64,000 nt of DNA from Streptomyces sp. MMG1533 (GCF_001279775.1 NZ_LGDG01000001.1:124001-188000); one strand, 5' to 3'. Numbered from the stretch's first letter, positions 35,169 to 45,112 are shown. Made by a program: numbers and translations. The notes: a model not told the origin generated them from the sequence alone.

Positions 35169-36401
35169 TCAGATCACTCCGTTCGACTTGAGCAGGCGCA
35201 GCTCCTCGTCGCCGAGACCGAGCTCGCCGACGTAGACCTCTTCGTTGTGCTCGCCCAGCAGCGGTGAACTGCTCACCTCGACGGGGGAGTCGGAGAGCTT
35301 CAGCGGGCTGCCCACGGTCACGAACTCGCCCCGCTCGGGGTGCGGCACGGTGACGACCATCTCGTTGGCGACCAGCGACCGGTCCTCGATGATCTCCCTG
35401 GTGGACAGGATCGGCCCGCACGGGATGTTGTGGGCGTTGAGCTTCTCCAGCACCTCCCACTTGGGAAGCGTCGAGGACCACTCCTCGATCAGCTGGAACA
35501 TCTTGCCCAGCTTGGGCAGCCGGGCCTCGGGCGTCGCCCACTCGGGGTCGGCTGCCAGTTCGGGCCGGCCGATGAGCTCGCTGAGCGGCTGCCAGCCGAC
35601 GGGCTGCACGATGACGTACACGTAGTCGTTGGGGCCGCCCGGCGCGCACTTGACCGCCCAGCCGGGCTGGCCGCCGCCGGAGGCGTTTCCGGACCGGGGA
35701 ACCTCGTCGCCGAAGTCGTCGTTGGGATATTCAGCGAGCGGGCCGTGTGCCAGGCGCTGCTGGTCGCGCAGCTTCACCCGGCAGAGGTTGAGCACAGCGT
35801 GCTGCATGGCCACATTGACCCGCTGACCGCGCCCGGTGTTCTCCCGCTGGTACAGCGCCGCGAGAATCCCCGCCACGGCGTGGACGCCCGTGCCCGAGTC
35901 CCCGATCTGGGCCCCCGTCGCCAGCGGCGGCCCGTCCTCGAAACCGGTGGTCGACATCGACCCGCCCATGGCCTGAGCGACGACCTCGTACGCCTTGAAG
36001 TTGGTGTACGGCCCGTCCCCGAACCCCTTGATGGAGGCATAGACGATCCGCGGATTGATCTCCTGGATGCGGTCCCAGGTGAAGCCCATGCGGTCGACCG
36101 CGCCCGGTCCGAAGTTCTCGACCATGACGTCGGAACGCCGGATCAGCTCGGTGAGGATGTCCTTGCCGCGCTCGGTCTTGGTGTTGAGGGTGATGCTCCG
36201 CTTGTTGCAGTTGAGCATCGTGAAGTAGAGGGAGTCGACGTCCGGGAGGTCGCGCAACTGCTTGCGCGTGATGTCACCGGTCGGCGCCTCCAGCTTGACG
36301 ACGTCCGCGCCGAGCCAGGCGAGCAGCTGGGTCGCGGAGGGCCCGGACTGCACGTGCGTCATGTCCAGGACGCGGATGCCTTCGAGTGCCTTGGTGGTCA
36401 C
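35169..36401 (-). CDS. frc: Formyl-CoA:oxalate CoA-transferase-like, class III CoA-transferase
   Basis: About 410 residues from GTG 36401, preceded by GAGGTGA; a GTG nine bases upstream is also open. The start then reads [26 protein letters not shown], very close to formyl-CoA transferase N-termini. The catalytic aspartate is in [16 protein letters not shown] (Asp168 from this start), and the glycine loop SGGGQPGW that closes over the active site in Frc is present. It would pass CoA from formyl-CoA or succinyl-CoA to oxalate, giving oxalyl-CoA in the cytosol. Adjacent genes are the probable oxalyl-CoA decarboxylase (stop 10 bp before) and the ADP-forming ligase. Confidence 0.87.
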   Translation of the reverse strand: MTTKALEGIRVLDMTHVQSGPSATQLLAWLGADVVKLEAPTGDITRKQLRDLPDVDSLYFTMLNCNKRSITLNTKTERGKDILTELIRRSDVMVENFGPGAVDRMGFTWDRIQEINPRIVYASIKGFGDGPYTNFKAYEVVAQAMGGSMSTTGFEDGPPLATGAQIGDSGTGVHAVAGILAALYQRENTGRGQRVNVAMQHAVLNLCRVKLRDQQRLAHGPLAEYPNDDFGDEVPRSGNASGGGQPGWAVKCAPGGPNDYVYVIVQPVGWQPLSELIGRPELAADPEWATPEARLPKLGKMFQLIEEWSSTLPKWEVLEKLNAHNIPCGPILSTREIIEDRSLVANEMVVTVPHPERGEFVTVGSPLKLSDSPVEVSSSPLLGEHNEEVYVGELGLGDEELRLLKSNGVI

Positions 36402-36411
36402 CCAGCTCACC

Positions 36412-38094
36412 TCACTTGTACATGGTCTGGTTCATGGTTCCGGGGGCGTACGCGTCCGGGTCGACCCAGACGTTGATCAGCGACGGCTTGCCCGACTCAC
36501 GGGCGCGCCGGAGCGCGGGGCCGATGTCGGCGGGGTCGCGGACCTCCTCGCCGTAACCGCCCAGCATCTGGGCGAACTTGTCGTAGTGGACGTCGCCGAG
36601 GGTGTTGCCGATCCGCTCGCGCTCCAGGCCGTACTTCTGGGCCTGGCCGTAACGGATCTGGTTCATGGAGGAGTTGTTGCCGACGATGCCGACGAAGGGG
36701 AGGTCGTAGCGGACGAGGGTCTCGAAGTCCCAGCCGGTGAGGGAGAAGGCGCCGTCGCCGAAGAGGGCGACGACCTCCTTGTCGGGCCGCGCCTGCTTGG
36801 CCGCGAGCACGAAGGGGACGCCGACACCGAGGGTGCCGAGCGGGCCCGGGTCCATCCAGTGGCCGGGTGACTTGGGCTGGACGACCTGACCGGAGAAGGT
36901 GACGATGTCGCCGCCGTCGCCGATGTAGATGGAGTCCTCGGTCAGGAAGTCGTTGATCTCGCTGACCAGCCGATACGGGTGGATCGGCGAGGCGTCCGAC
37001 TTCAGACTCGGCAGCCGCTTCTCGATCGCGGTCTGCTCTGCTGCCCGCAGCTCGTCCAGCCACTCCTTCCGCCGGGACGCACCGCCGTTGACGCGCCCGG
37101 AGGCCGCCTCGGTCACCGACTTCAGCACCAGCCCCGCGTCGCCCACGATCCCGAGGTCGACGTCGCGGTTCTTGCCGACGGTCCGGTAGTCGAGGTCGAT
37201 CTGCACGACGGTCGCGTTTGGCGAGAGCCGCTTGCCGTAGCCCATGCGGAAGTCGAAGGGCGTACCGACGATCACGATGACGTCGGCGTTGGAGAAGGCG
37301 TACCGGCGCGACAGCTGGAAGTGGTGCGGGTCGCCGGGCGGGAGGGTGCCGCGGCCCGCGCCGTTCATGTACGCCGGAACGTTGAGCGTCCGTACGAGGT
37401 CGATGGCCGCTTCGGTCCCGCGTGTCGTCCACACCTGGCTGCCCAGCAGGATCGCGGGCTTCTCCGCGTGGACGAGCAGGTCGGCGAGCTTCTCGATCGC
37501 CTCGGGGTCGCCGGCCGAGCGGGTCGAGGCGCGGTAGGCGCCGGGCTTCGGCACGCGTGCTTTCGCCGCCGGCACCTTGGCGTCGAGGACGTCGCGCGGG
37601 ATCTCCAGGAAGGAGGGGCCGGGCGCGCCGTGGTAGCACTCGCGGAACGCCATGGACACCATGTCCGCCGCGCGCGCCGTGTCCGGCACGGCTGCCGCGA
37701 ACTTGGTGATCGGCGTCATCATGTCGACGTGCGGCAGGTCCTGCAGGGAGCCCATCTTGTGCTGGGTGAGGGCTCCCTGGCCGCCGATCAGCAGCATCGG
37801 GGACTCCGCGCGGAAGGCGTTGGCGACACCGGTGACGGCGTCGGTCGTGCCGGGACCCGCGGTGACGACCGCGCAGCCGGGCTTGCCGGTGATGCGGGCG
37901 TAACCGTCGGCGGCGTGGGCTGCTACCTGTTCGTGCCGGACGTCGACGACTTCTATGCCCTCGTCGACGCAGCCGTCGTAGATGTCGATGATGTGGCCGC
38001 CGCACAGGGTGTAGATGCGATCGACCCCCTCGGCCTTCAGGGCTTTGGCGACGAGATGACCACCGGAAATCACGTCCTGGGTGTCGTCGGGCAT
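36412..38094 (-). CDS. oxc: Thiamine-diphosphate-dependent decarboxylase, probable oxalyl-CoA decarboxylase
   Basis: 560 residues from ATG 38094; longer frames exist but this start fits the fold. The catalytic glutamate is Glu55 in [17 protein letters not shown]; the ThDP/Mg motif is [15 protein letters not shown] (446-460) ending in Asn473-Asn474. The family also includes acetolactate synthases, and overall wording is acetolactate-synthase-like. The downstream Frc-like gene and OFA carriers argue for oxalyl-CoA as substrate, giving formyl-CoA and CO2. It is the first gene of the leftward operon and is divergent from the sucC-like gene over an operator-containing gap. Confidence 0.8.
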   Translation of the reverse strand: MPDDTQDVISGGHLVAKALKAEGVDRIYTLCGGHIIDIYDGCVDEGIEVVDVRHEQVAAHAADGYARITGKPGCAVVTAGPGTTDAVTGVANAFRAESPMLLIGGQGALTQHKMGSLQDLPHVDMMTPITKFAAAVPDTARAADMVSMAFRECYHGAPGPSFLEIPRDVLDAKVPAAKARVPKPGAYRASTRSAGDPEAIEKLADLLVHAEKPAILLGSQVWTTRGTEAAIDLVRTLNVPAYMNGAGRGTLPPGDPHHFQLSRRYAFSNADVIVIVGTPFDFRMGYGKRLSPNATVVQIDLDYRTVGKNRDVDLGIVGDAGLVLKSVTEAASGRVNGGASRRKEWLDELRAAEQTAIEKRLPSLKSDASPIHPYRLVSEINDFLTEDSIYIGDGGDIVTFSGQVVQPKSPGHWMDPGPLGTLGVGVPFVLAAKQARPDKEVVALFGDGAFSLTGWDFETLVRYDLPFVGIVGNNSSMNQIRYGQAQKYGLERERIGNTLGDVHYDKFAQMLGGYGEEVRDPADIGPALRRARESGKPSLINVWVDPDAYAPGTMNQTMYK

Positions 38095-38141
38095 GGCGAA
38101 GTCCTGTCCCTTCGTAGGGGGTTGGAACGCTCTCGCGGTAC

Positions 38142-38169
38142 ATTGCATACAGTCGACGAATACTGTATG
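38142..38169. promoter_or_regulatory. Inverted-repeat operator between the oxc and sucC-like operons
   Basis: CATACAGT (38146-38153) and ACTGTATG (38162-38169) are perfect 8-bp inverted arms with an 8-bp spacer. The left element read from 38142, ATTGCATACAGT, matches the 5450 site ATTGTCTACAGT at 10 of 12 positions. The right arm is 70 bp before the sucC-like start and the left arm is 48 bp before the oxc start, so one repressor could control both directions. Confidence 0.65.
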
Positions 38170-38238
38170 AAGCTTGTTATCCCGCATCCGGTGGGTGGTG
38201 TCCAGGGGGCGTGCGGCACTTTTAAGGCAGGAGCCGAG

Positions 38239-39369
38239 ATGGACCTGTACGAGCACCAGGCAAGGGAACTCTTCGAAGAACACGGCATCTTGGTGCCGAG
38301 GGCGGAGGTCACCGACTCACCCAAGGAAGCCCGCGAGATCGCCCGCAGGCTGGGCGGCAGGGTCGTGGTGAAAGCCCAGGTGAAGACCGGTGGCCGGGGC
38401 AAGGCGGGCGGCGTCAGGCTCGCCGCCGACCCGGCCGCCGCCGAGTTGACGGCCCGACAGATCCTGGGCATGGACATCAAGGGCCACACGGTCGGCAAGG
38501 TGATGCTGGCCCAACCCGTGGACATCGAGACCGAGTTCTACGTCTCCTACGTTCTCGACCGCGCGGCGGGCCGCTTCCTCGCGATCGCCTCCGCGGAGGG
38601 CGGCATGGAGATCGAGGAGATCGCCGCCAGTCGACCGGAGGCTGTAGCCCGTATACACGTCGACCCGGCCGAGGGCGTCACCTCGGCGAAGGCGGCAGAG
38701 ATCGCCGAGGCCGCCGGGCTGCCGCCGCAGACCGTCGACGTCCTCGTGCGGCTGTGGGAGGTGCTGGTCCGCGAGGACGCCGTCCTCGTCGAGGTCAACC
38801 CGCTCGTCCGCACCGGGCAGGGGCAGATCCTCGCCCTCGACGGCAAGGTCACCCTCGACGACAACGCCCGCTTCCGGCAGGCCCGTTGGGGCACGGAAGG
38901 CGCGGCACACGACGACCCGCTGGAGGTGGCGGCCGCGGCCAAGGGCCTCAACTACGTCAAGCTCGACGGCGAGGTCGGCATCATCGGCAACGGGGCCGGC
39001 CTCGTCATGTCGACCCTCGACGTGGTCGCCGGCTGCGGGGCCCGCCCCGCCAACTTCCTCGACATCGGCGGCGGGGCCTCGGCGCAGGTCATGGCCGACG
39101 GACTGTCGGTCATCCTCTCCGACCCGGCCGTGAAGTCCGTCTTCGTCAACGTCTTCGGCGGGATCACCGCCTGCGACGCGGTCGCCGACGGCATCGTGCA
39201 GGCCCTGGACACCGTCCAGTTGAGCAAGCCGCTCGTCGTACGCCTCGACGGCAACAACGCGGCGCGCGGTCGCTCCATCCTCGACGGGCGCGCCCACCCG
39301 CTGGTCCAGCAGGCCACCACCATGGACGGCGCCGCCCGCCGTGCCGCCCAACTCGCCACCACAGCCTGA
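38239..39369 (+). CDS. Succinyl-CoA ligase beta-subunit-like protein (SucC family, second copy type)
   Basis: 376 residues starting [17 protein letters not shown], with the ATP-grasp segment [58 protein letters not shown] and the GGGAS and [16 protein letters not shown] motifs. AGGAG lies five bases before the ATG. Its location opposite the oxc operon, rather than in a housekeeping context, suggests it makes succinyl-CoA (or another acyl-CoA) for CoA transfer to oxalate. Malate- or oxalate-CoA ligase activity is an alternative. The codons around 38640-38663 include a divergent GTATAC/GTCGAC motif. Confidence 0.87.
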   Translation: MDLYEHQARELFEEHGILVPRAEVTDSPKEAREIARRLGGRVVVKAQVKTGGRGKAGGVRLAADPAAAELTARQILGMDIKGHTVGKVMLAQPVDIETEFYVSYVLDRAAGRFLAIASAEGGMEIEEIAASRPEAVARIHVDPAEGVTSAKAAEIAEAAGLPPQTVDVLVRLWEVLVREDAVLVEVNPLVRTGQGQILALDGKVTLDDNARFRQARWGTEGAAHDDPLEVAAAAKGLNYVKLDGEVGIIGNGAGLVMSTLDVVAGCGARPANFLDIGGGASAQVMADGLSVILSDPAVKSVFVNVFGGITACDAVADGIVQALDTVQLSKPLVVRLDGNNAARGRSILDGRAHPLVQQATTMDGAARRAAQLATTA

Positions 39370-39380
39370 GGAGACGGGAC

Positions 39381-40259
39381 ATGGCGATCTACCTCACCAA
39401 GGAAAGCAAGGTCCTCGTCCAGGGCATGACCGGCGGCGAGGGCATGAGGCACACCCGCCGCATGCTCGCGGCCGGCACGAACGTCGTCGGCGGCGTCAAC
39501 CCGCGCAAGGCCGGCCGCACCGTCGACTTCGACGACCGTGCCGTGCCCGTCTTCGGGTCGGTCGCCGACGGTATGCAGTCGACCGGAGCCGACGTCACGG
39601 TCGTCTTCGTGCCCCCCGCCTTCGCCAAGGCGGCCGTCGTCGAGGCCGCCGACGCCGGTATCGGCCTCGCCGTCGTCATCACCGAGGGCATCCCGGTCCA
39701 CGACTCCGTCGCCTTCACCGCGTACGCAAAGGGGAAGCGAACCCGGGTCATCGGCCCGAACTGCCCCGGCCTGATCACCCCCGGCCAGTCCAACGCCGGC
39801 ATCATCCCGGCCGACATCACCAAGCCGGGCCGCGTCGGCCTGGTGTCCAAGTCGGGCACGCTCACCTATCAACTCATGTACGAGCTCCGCGACATCGGCT
39901 TCTCGACCTGCGTGGGCATCGGCGGCGACCCCGTCGTCGGCACCACCCACATCGACTGCCTCGCGGCCTTCCAGGACGACCCGGACACCGAGATCATCGT
40001 CCTCATCGGCGAGATCGGCGGCGACGCGGAGGAACGCGCGGCCGCCTACATCCGCGAGCACGTCACCAAGCCCGTCGTCGGCTACATCGCCGGCTTCACC
40101 GCGCCCGAGGGCAAGACGATGGGGCACGCGGGCGCGATCGTGTCCGGTTCGGCCGGCACCGCCCAGGCCAAGAAGGAGGCGCTGGAGGCGGCCGGCGTCG
40201 AGGTCGGCGGCACCCCCACCGAGACGGCACGCCTGGTGCTGGCCCAACTGCAGGCGTGA
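39381..40259 (+). CDS. Succinyl-CoA ligase alpha-subunit-like protein (SucD family)
   Basis: 292 residues with CoA-binding Rossmann motif [40 protein letters not shown] and the phosphohistidine loop [17 protein letters not shown] (His249). It begins 11 bp after the beta-like gene. Together they form an ATP- or GTP-dependent CoA ligase. At residues 64-68 the protein reads GMQST, coded by GGTATGCAGTCGACC, another copy of the dispersed motif in a surface loop. Confidence 0.87.
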   Translation: MAIYLTKESKVLVQGMTGGEGMRHTRRMLAAGTNVVGGVNPRKAGRTVDFDDRAVPVFGSVADGMQSTGADVTVVFVPPAFAKAAVVEAADAGIGLAVVITEGIPVHDSVAFTAYAKGKRTRVIGPNCPGLITPGQSNAGIIPADITKPGRVGLVSKSGTLTYQLMYELRDIGFSTCVGIGGDPVVGTTHIDCLAAFQDDPDTEIIVLIGEIGGDAEERAAAYIREHVTKPVVGYIAGFTAPEGKTMGHAGAIVSGSAGTAQAKKEALEAAGVEVGGTPTETARLVLAQLQA

Positions 40260-40271
40260 CATCACTCATAG

Positions 40272-40286
40272 GTGACGTGAGGTCAC
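40272..40286. promoter_or_regulatory. Small inverted repeat before the aldehyde dehydrogenase gene
   Basis: GTGAC and GTCAC flank five bases (GTGACGTGAGGTCAC), about 85 bp before the ATG. It may be an operator or part of the promoter region; the arms are short. Confidence 0.35.
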
Positions 40287-40371
40287 TTTCCGGAGCCGAG
40301 GTCCCTCGCTAGCCTCCTCCCCAGCCACGTACTACCGCCCCCGACTGTGCACCGAGAGCGGAGAACCCTCG

Positions 40372-41913
40372 ATGGCAACCACCCTCACCCTCAAATCAGG
40401 CACGTCCTGGACCGAAGCCCGGCAGCGCTGCCTCGCGGCCGCCCCCGAGGCGTTCCGGGACGACCGTGTCCTCAACCTCTGGGACTCCGCCTGGCGGGCG
40501 GACGGCCGGGCACTGCCCGCCACCAGTCCCGTCGACGGCAGCCCGATCGCCGGCCCGCCGCGCCTGGACCGGGCCACCGCCCACCAGGCGGTACGCGCCT
40601 CGCTCGACCAGCACCGCGCCTGGCGGCACGTCCCCCTCGACGAACGGCGCGCCCGGGTCGCGGCCACCCTCGACGCCCTCACCGAACACCGTGAACTGCT
40701 CGCCCTGTTGCTCGTCTGGGAGATCGGCAAACCCTGGCGGCTCGCACAGGCGGACGTCGACCGGGCCATCGACGGCGTGCGCTGGTACGTCGACGGCATC
40801 GAGCCGATGCTCACCGGCCGGTCTCCGCTGGACGGCCCGGTGTCGAACGTCGCGAGCTGGAACTACCCGATGAGCGTGCTCGTTCACGCATTGCTGGTAC
40901 AGGCACTGGCAGGCAACGCGGTCATCGCCAAGGCCCCGACCGACGGCGGTGTCGCCTGTCTGACCCTGGCCTGTGCGCTCGCCGCCCGCGAGGGGATTCC
41001 CGTCACCCTCGTCAGCGGCAGCGGAGGCGAGCTGTCCGAGGCGCTGGTGCGGGCGCCCGAGATCGGCTGCGTCTCCTTCGTCGGCGGCCGCGACACCGGC
41101 GCCGCGGTGGCCACGGCCGTCGCCGACCTCGGCAAGCGACACGTACTCGAACAGGAAGGACTCAACACCTGGGGCATCTGGAACTACACGGACTGGGACG
41201 CGCTCACGGCGGTCGTACCCAAGCTCTTCGACTACGGCAAGCAGCGCTGCACGGCGTACCCGCGCTTCGTCGTCCAGCGGCAGTTGTTCGACGAGTTCCT
41301 GGCGGCGTACCTCCCGGCGGTCCGCACGCTCAAGGTGGGCCACCCCCTCGCGGTCGAGCGCCCCGACGACCCGTATCCCCGGCTGGACTTCGGGCCGGTG
41401 ATCAACGCGGCCAAGGCCAAGGAACTCCACGACCAGGTCGCCGAGGCCGTTGACCGCGGTGCCGTCCCGCTGCACCGTGGCCGGACGTCCGACGCGCGGT
41501 TCCTGCCCGGCCAGGACACCTCGGCGTACGTCCAGCCGGTCACCTTGCTGAACCCGCCGCCGTCCTCGCCGTTGCACCACGCGGAGCCGTTCGGCCCGGT
41601 CGACACCATCGTCCTGGTCGACACGGAGGCGGAGTTGCTGGCCGCGATGAACGCGTCCAACGGCGCGCTGGTCGCCACGCTGTCCACGGACGACCGCGCG
41701 ACCTTCGACCGACTCGCCCCGCAGATCAGGGCGTTCAAGGTCGGGCACGGCAAGCCTCGGTCCCGCGGCGACCGTGACGAGTTGTTCGGCGGGTTCGGCG
41801 CGTCCTGGCGGGGCGCGTTCGTCGGCGGCGAGCTGCTGGTGCGTGCCGTGACCCGAGGCCCGGTGGGGGAGCGGCTGCCGGGAAACTTCCCGGAGTACCA
41901 ACTCTGGCCGTGA
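40372..41913 (+). CDS. Aldehyde dehydrogenase superfamily protein with atypical catalytic motif
   Basis: 513 residues. The fold is clear: Asn164 in SWNYPMSV, Lys187 in AKAPT and the nucleophile Cys293 in YGKQRCTAYPRF. The usual ELGG motif is changed to LEQEGLN (Glu260 kept, glycines lost), and the nucleotide-phosphate region is unusual (GGRDTGAAV). It may be a CoA-acylating or sugar/formyl-type member with altered cofactor handling. It follows the sucD-like gene by 112 bp in the same direction, so reduction of an acyl-CoA or oxidation of glyoxylate connected with oxalate is possible but unproven. Confidence 0.8.
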   Translation: MATTLTLKSGTSWTEARQRCLAAAPEAFRDDRVLNLWDSAWRADGRALPATSPVDGSPIAGPPRLDRATAHQAVRASLDQHRAWRHVPLDERRARVAATLDALTEHRELLALLLVWEIGKPWRLAQADVDRAIDGVRWYVDGIEPMLTGRSPLDGPVSNVASWNYPMSVLVHALLVQALAGNAVIAKAPTDGGVACLTLACALAAREGIPVTLVSGSGGELSEALVRAPEIGCVSFVGGRDTGAAVATAVADLGKRHVLEQEGLNTWGIWNYTDWDALTAVVPKLFDYGKQRCTAYPRFVVQRQLFDEFLAAYLPAVRTLKVGHPLAVERPDDPYPRLDFGPVINAAKAKELHDQVAEAVDRGAVPLHRGRTSDARFLPGQDTSAYVQPVTLLNPPPSSPLHHAEPFGPVDTIVLVDTEAELLAAMNASNGALVATLSTDDRATFDRLAPQIRAFKVGHGKPRSRGDRDELFGGFGASWRGAFVGGELLVRAVTRGPVGERLPGNFPEYQLWP

Positions 41914-42391
41914 CGCCGACGCGGCGGGCCCGATGCGACGAGGCGTGCCGGCAGTACCCCGTCATGTCGGCCCGGCTCAGGTGACGCTCGACGGCCGGGT
42001 GGTGTTCGCTTCCCGCGGGCGCCGCCCGGCGATCACCTCGCCGGCCGACCACTGTGCCACGCCCTGCGGACAGGGGCGGGGCAGTGCGGCCCGTGCCGGG
42101 GCGGACCGGCTCGGGTTCGTTGCGCGTGCCCGTGAGCCGGTGGTGGCGGCCGCCGAAGCCGAAGACGCCCCGGGTCCACATCAGCTGCAGCGCCCCAGGA
42201 CCGGGCGACCGCCGGAGATCACGTCCACGGTGGACGCCATCCTGCCGAGGACTGCGGGCGGACGGATCCGTCGCCGTCACTGGGCCCGGCGACGGGCGTC
42301 AGGTGTTCCCACAGCCCGGCGTCCTCGGTCTCCGGTACGGCGCCGGCCTCCAGCCAGGTTTCTGAATCGTCGAGAATACTGACGATCAGTT
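41914..42391. other. 478-bp region without a convincing gene
   Basis: Open frames here have no recognisable domain, no ribosome site and composition like shadows. I see no tRNA or strong hairpin in most of it. The last 15 bp contain the palindrome before the MarR gene. It may hold remains of a decayed gene. Confidence 0.5.
42378..42390. promoter_or_regulatory. Palindrome at the MarR promoter, probable self-operator
   Basis: ACTGA and TCAGT flank CGA (ACTGACGATCAGT) within an AT-richer patch immediately before the MarR coding region. MarR proteins typically bind such palindromes overlapping their own promoter. Confidence 0.5.
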
Positions 42392-42859
42392 GTGGACACA
42401 GTCGCTGACATGGCCAACGATCAGGGACCGGCACCCCTCGAAGACCGGCTCGGCTCCCTCCTCAAGCACGCCCAGGCCAAGCTGGCCCGTACGTCCGCGA
42501 TGGCCCTCGCGCCGTACGGTGTCGACGGCCATGAACTGGCCGTCCTCGTGGTGCTCTCCGGTGACGAGCCGCTGTCCCAGGTCGAGGCGGCCGCACGACT
42601 GGGGATCGACCGCACCACGATGGTGTCGCTCATCGACGGTCTGGAGGACCACGGGCTGGTGGCACGGCGGCGCAGCCCGCAGGACCGGCGCAAGAACATC
42701 GTGGAGCTGACGCCCGCCGGGCGGGAGTGTCTGCGACAGGCGGAGCGGGCGCGCCGCGCGGCGGAGCGCCGATTCCTCGCGGCGTTGGACGAGGAGACGG
42801 CATCGGTGCTGGTGCGCGCCCTGCGGGCACTGGTGCACGACGCCCGCAGTACGGAGTGA
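42392..42859 (+). CDS. MarR-family transcriptional regulator
   Basis: About 155 residues (149 if ATG 42410 is used). The winged helix is LSQVEAAARLGIDRTTMVSLIDGLEDHGLVARRRSPQDRRKNIVELTPAG, with the DRR wing typical of MarR. Neither start has a Shine-Dalgarno sequence; GTG 42392 sits right after the palindromic operator, so a leaderless message is possible. It is convergent with the DUF2254 gene and its target is unknown. Confidence 0.87.
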   Translation: MDTVADMANDQGPAPLEDRLGSLLKHAQAKLARTSAMALAPYGVDGHELAVLVVLSGDEPLSQVEAAARLGIDRTTMVSLIDGLEDHGLVARRRSPQDRRKNIVELTPAGRECLRQAERARRAAERRFLAALDEETASVLVRALRALVHDARSTE

Positions 42860-42867
42860 CGCGGTGC

Positions 42868-44196
42868 TCAGCCGATGCCCTGACGGTCCGGCCTCAGGGC
42901 GAAGGCCCGGTCCGAGGCCTGCGGGACACCGCGCTCGACGGCCTGTGCGAGCAGCGCCCGATGCCGCAGCAGCGGCCCCCGCCGCTCCTCGGGGGCCAGC
43001 AGCGCCAGGTCGTCGAGTCCGGCCAGCAGACGTCGCGTGACCTGCGGATGTCCTACCGCGTAGCCGCGGATCTCGGTGAACCCCAGATCCACCAGCTCGG
43101 TCCACCCCGGCACGGGCTGCACGAGCCGGACCGTGCCCCGCCGGTCCCGGTGCAGCGAGGGGTCCAGTGGCCGCCGGGCCAGGGCGGCCAGGAACTGCAC
43201 GATCCGGTCCAGGGCCTGTACGGCCGTCGTCGGATCGTTGATCGCGGAGGACAGGGCCCTGAGCGCGATGTCGGACAGCTGGCGCAGCCCGAAGGCGAGA
43301 TCCTGGTGGAAGGTGCGTTCGACGCCGACGGAGAGGGTGTAGCGCAGTGCGCGGCGGGGCGGCGCCTGCCCACCGTGCACGGCCAGGACGGGCGTTCCGG
43401 GCACGACGAAGTCCCCGGTCCGCGGAATCAGCCGCAGTACGACGTCGTGCTGCCGTGCCACCCGCACCAGCCGGGCGATGTTCACGTCCCGCAGGACGCC
43501 CGCCCGGCCGTCGTGGGCGATCCACGCCGTCTCGGGCCCGAGCGCAGCCCCGTCTGCGGGAGCTCCGACCGGGATCAGCGCGGTCACCCGGAAGGCCTCC
43601 CCGACGATCCGGTCGATCACCTGGCTGATCCGCATCAACCGCAGCGTCGTGTTCACGTACATCACGAACAGCAGCAGGCTCAACCCGACCATGACGAGCG
43701 TGACGAGCGACTGGACGATGGGGACCGAAGAGACGAGACGGGGGTCGGGATCGCTGTCGTACGAGGTCAGGACGAGCAGGGTCAGCAGGAAGGTCGCGAG
43801 GAAGACCGCGAAGGTCGCCTTGGTGATCCGGCTCCGTACGAAGATCCGCACCACTCGCGGGCTGAACTGGCCGCTCGCCATCTGCACGGCGACCAGCGAG
43901 ATGCTGAAGACCACGCCGATGAAGGTCATCATCGCCGAGCTCACCGTGGTCACCACGGTCTTCGCGTCGGCTGCGAACTTCAGCAGCTCCTCGACCGTGT
44001 CGTACTCGTGCTGGTCCTGAAGCGCCTCGACGATCCTGGTGTCGATCTCCGACGCCACCGCCCAGACGACGAAGACGCCCACCATGGCCGCGGCGGGAGC
44101 GAACCAGAACGTGTCCCGCAGATGTTCCCTGAGCGGTGACAACGCCCGCGGTCTGCGCCCGGTGGACGGGCTGTGCGTAACCATCGAGTCGCTCAT
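42868..44196 (-). CDS. DUF2254 domain-containing membrane protein
   Basis: 442 residues. Four membrane helices are in the first half (about residues 30-50, 82-105, 125-146 and 155-180), followed by a cytosolic or extracellular region with the conserved stretch ALRALSSAINDPTTAVQALDRIVQFLAALARRPL. The family is widespread in bacteria and has no established function. It ends 9 bp from the MarR stop and starts about 140 bp from tRNA-Leu on the other strand. Confidence 0.87.
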   Translation of the reverse strand: MSDSMVTHSPSTGRRPRALSPLREHLRDTFWFAPAAAMVGVFVVWAVASEIDTRIVEALQDQHEYDTVEELLKFAADAKTVVTTVSSAMMTFIGVVFSISLVAVQMASGQFSPRVVRIFVRSRITKATFAVFLATFLLTLLVLTSYDSDPDPRLVSSVPIVQSLVTLVMVGLSLLLFVMYVNTTLRLMRISQVIDRIVGEAFRVTALIPVGAPADGAALGPETAWIAHDGRAGVLRDVNIARLVRVARQHDVVLRLIPRTGDFVVPGTPVLAVHGGQAPPRRALRYTLSVGVERTFHQDLAFGLRQLSDIALRALSSAINDPTTAVQALDRIVQFLAALARRPLDPSLHRDRRGTVRLVQPVPGWTELVDLGFTEIRGYAVGHPQVTRRLLAGLDDLALLAPEERRGPLLRHRALLAQAVERGVPQASDRAFALRPDRQGIG

Positions 44197-44338
44197 GGTG
44201 AGACCTTAGATTCACCACCCGGGTCGGGCCGGGAGCGGCGCTCGGGCGACGGATATGCAGGTGAAGGCCACTCCGAAACCTTGGTATTGTTGTGCATGTC
44301 GCCGCGGGGAACACCCCCGGCCGGGCGGCAGACACCTC

Positions 44339-44426
44339 GTCCGGGTGGCGGAATGGCAGACGCGCTAGCTTGAGGTGCTAGTGCCCTTTATCGGGCGTGG
44401 GGGTTCAAGTCCCCCCTCGGACACCA
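44339..44426 (+). tRNA. tRNA-Leu (anticodon GAG)
   Basis: A class II tRNA: acceptor GTCCGGG pairs with CTCGGAC (one G-U), anticodon stem CTAGC/GCTAG encloses loop TTGAGGT with anticodon GAG, a long variable arm (GTGCCCTTTATCGGGCGT) follows, and the T arm GGGGGTTCAAGTCCCCC is perfect. The discriminator A is followed by an encoded CCA (44424-44426). It reads CUC and CUU codons. Confidence 0.95.
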
Positions 44427-44430
44427 ACTG

Positions 44431-44462
44431 AGACCCCTGTTCACCAGGGGTCTTCTGCTTTT
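44431..44462 (+). terminator. Terminator of tRNA-Leu
   Basis: AGACCCCTG pairs with CAGGGGTCT (9 bp) around a five-base loop and is followed by TCTGCTTTTC. It is five bases after the CCA end and overlaps the 3' end of the convergent TetR gene. Confidence 0.8.
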
Positions 44463-45055
44463 CAGGGGCTCTCGCGCATCTGGCCCGGAGCTCCCGCCCG
44501 CAGTCCGTCCATCACGAGGTCCAGAAGCCGGGCGATGCGCGGCCGCCAATCCCCCTGGGGATCGATCTGCCAGAGGCCGGCGATGGCGAGAAAGAAGTCG
44601 TCGGCGGTGACCCCCGGCCGGATGGTGCCGGCCTTCTCGCATGCGCGGAGCAGGAGCTCGGCGGCGGCCGTCACAGGCGCGTGGCCCGGCTTCGCCGAGC
44701 TGCCGGACGCGCTCATGGCCCGGCGGATCGCCTCCGCCATGCCGACCTTGGCCATCGCGAACTGCGCCAGCCGGTCCATCCACTCGCGCAGCGCCCGGTC
44801 GGGTTCCCGCGTCCCGAGCAGCTGTGCCGCGGCGTCGGCGACCTGCTGCATCTCGTGGCGGTAGACCTCCAGGACGAGCGCCTCGCGGTGGGGGAAGTTC
44901 CGGTAGAACGTGCCCTGTCCGACGCCCGCCTTCTTCGCGATCACGCTCAGCGGGGCGTCCGCGGAGCGGGTCAGCTCGACCAGTGCCACCTCCAGGATGC
45001 GCTCGCGGTTGCGCTGCGCGTCCGAGCGCAGGGGCGCGTCCTTCTTCTGTTCCAC
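44462..45055 (-). CDS. TetR-family transcriptional regulator
   Basis: About 197 residues from GTG 45055, which follows GAGGAGGGCGA. Residues about 12-60 form the helix-turn-helix (RNRERILEVALVELTRSADAPLSVIAKKAGVGQGTFYRNFPHREALVLEVY). The C-terminal ligand domain has no recognised effector signature. It is divergent from the molybdenum hydroxylase operon, and two identical palindromes in the gap are probable targets. Confidence 0.9.
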   Translation of the reverse strand: MEQKKDAPLRSDAQRNRERILEVALVELTRSADAPLSVIAKKAGVGQGTFYRNFPHREALVLEVYRHEMQQVADAAAQLLGTREPDRALREWMDRLAQFAMAKVGMAEAIRRAMSASGSSAKPGHAPVTAAAELLLRACEKAGTIRPGVTADDFFLAIAGLWQIDPQGDWRPRIARLLDLVMDGLRAGAPGQMRESP

Positions 45056-45112
45056 TCGCCCTCCTCGTGGGTCACGGTCGTGGGTCACGGCCGAAACCCG
45101 TCCTTGATAAGC

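Noticed and set aside
36412..38283. Longer start of the oxc-like gene at 38283
   Set aside because: It would cross the divergent promoter and operator and overlap the sucC-like start; ATG 38094 begins directly before the ThDP fold.
33020..40259. Housekeeping TCA-cycle succinyl-CoA synthetase
   Set aside because: The divergent placement against oxc and shared operator argue for a pathway-specific pair, although activity on succinate is not excluded.
41933..42382. 149-codon open frame before the MarR gene
   Set aside because: No ribosome site, no recognisable domain and composition like non-coding high-GC sequence.
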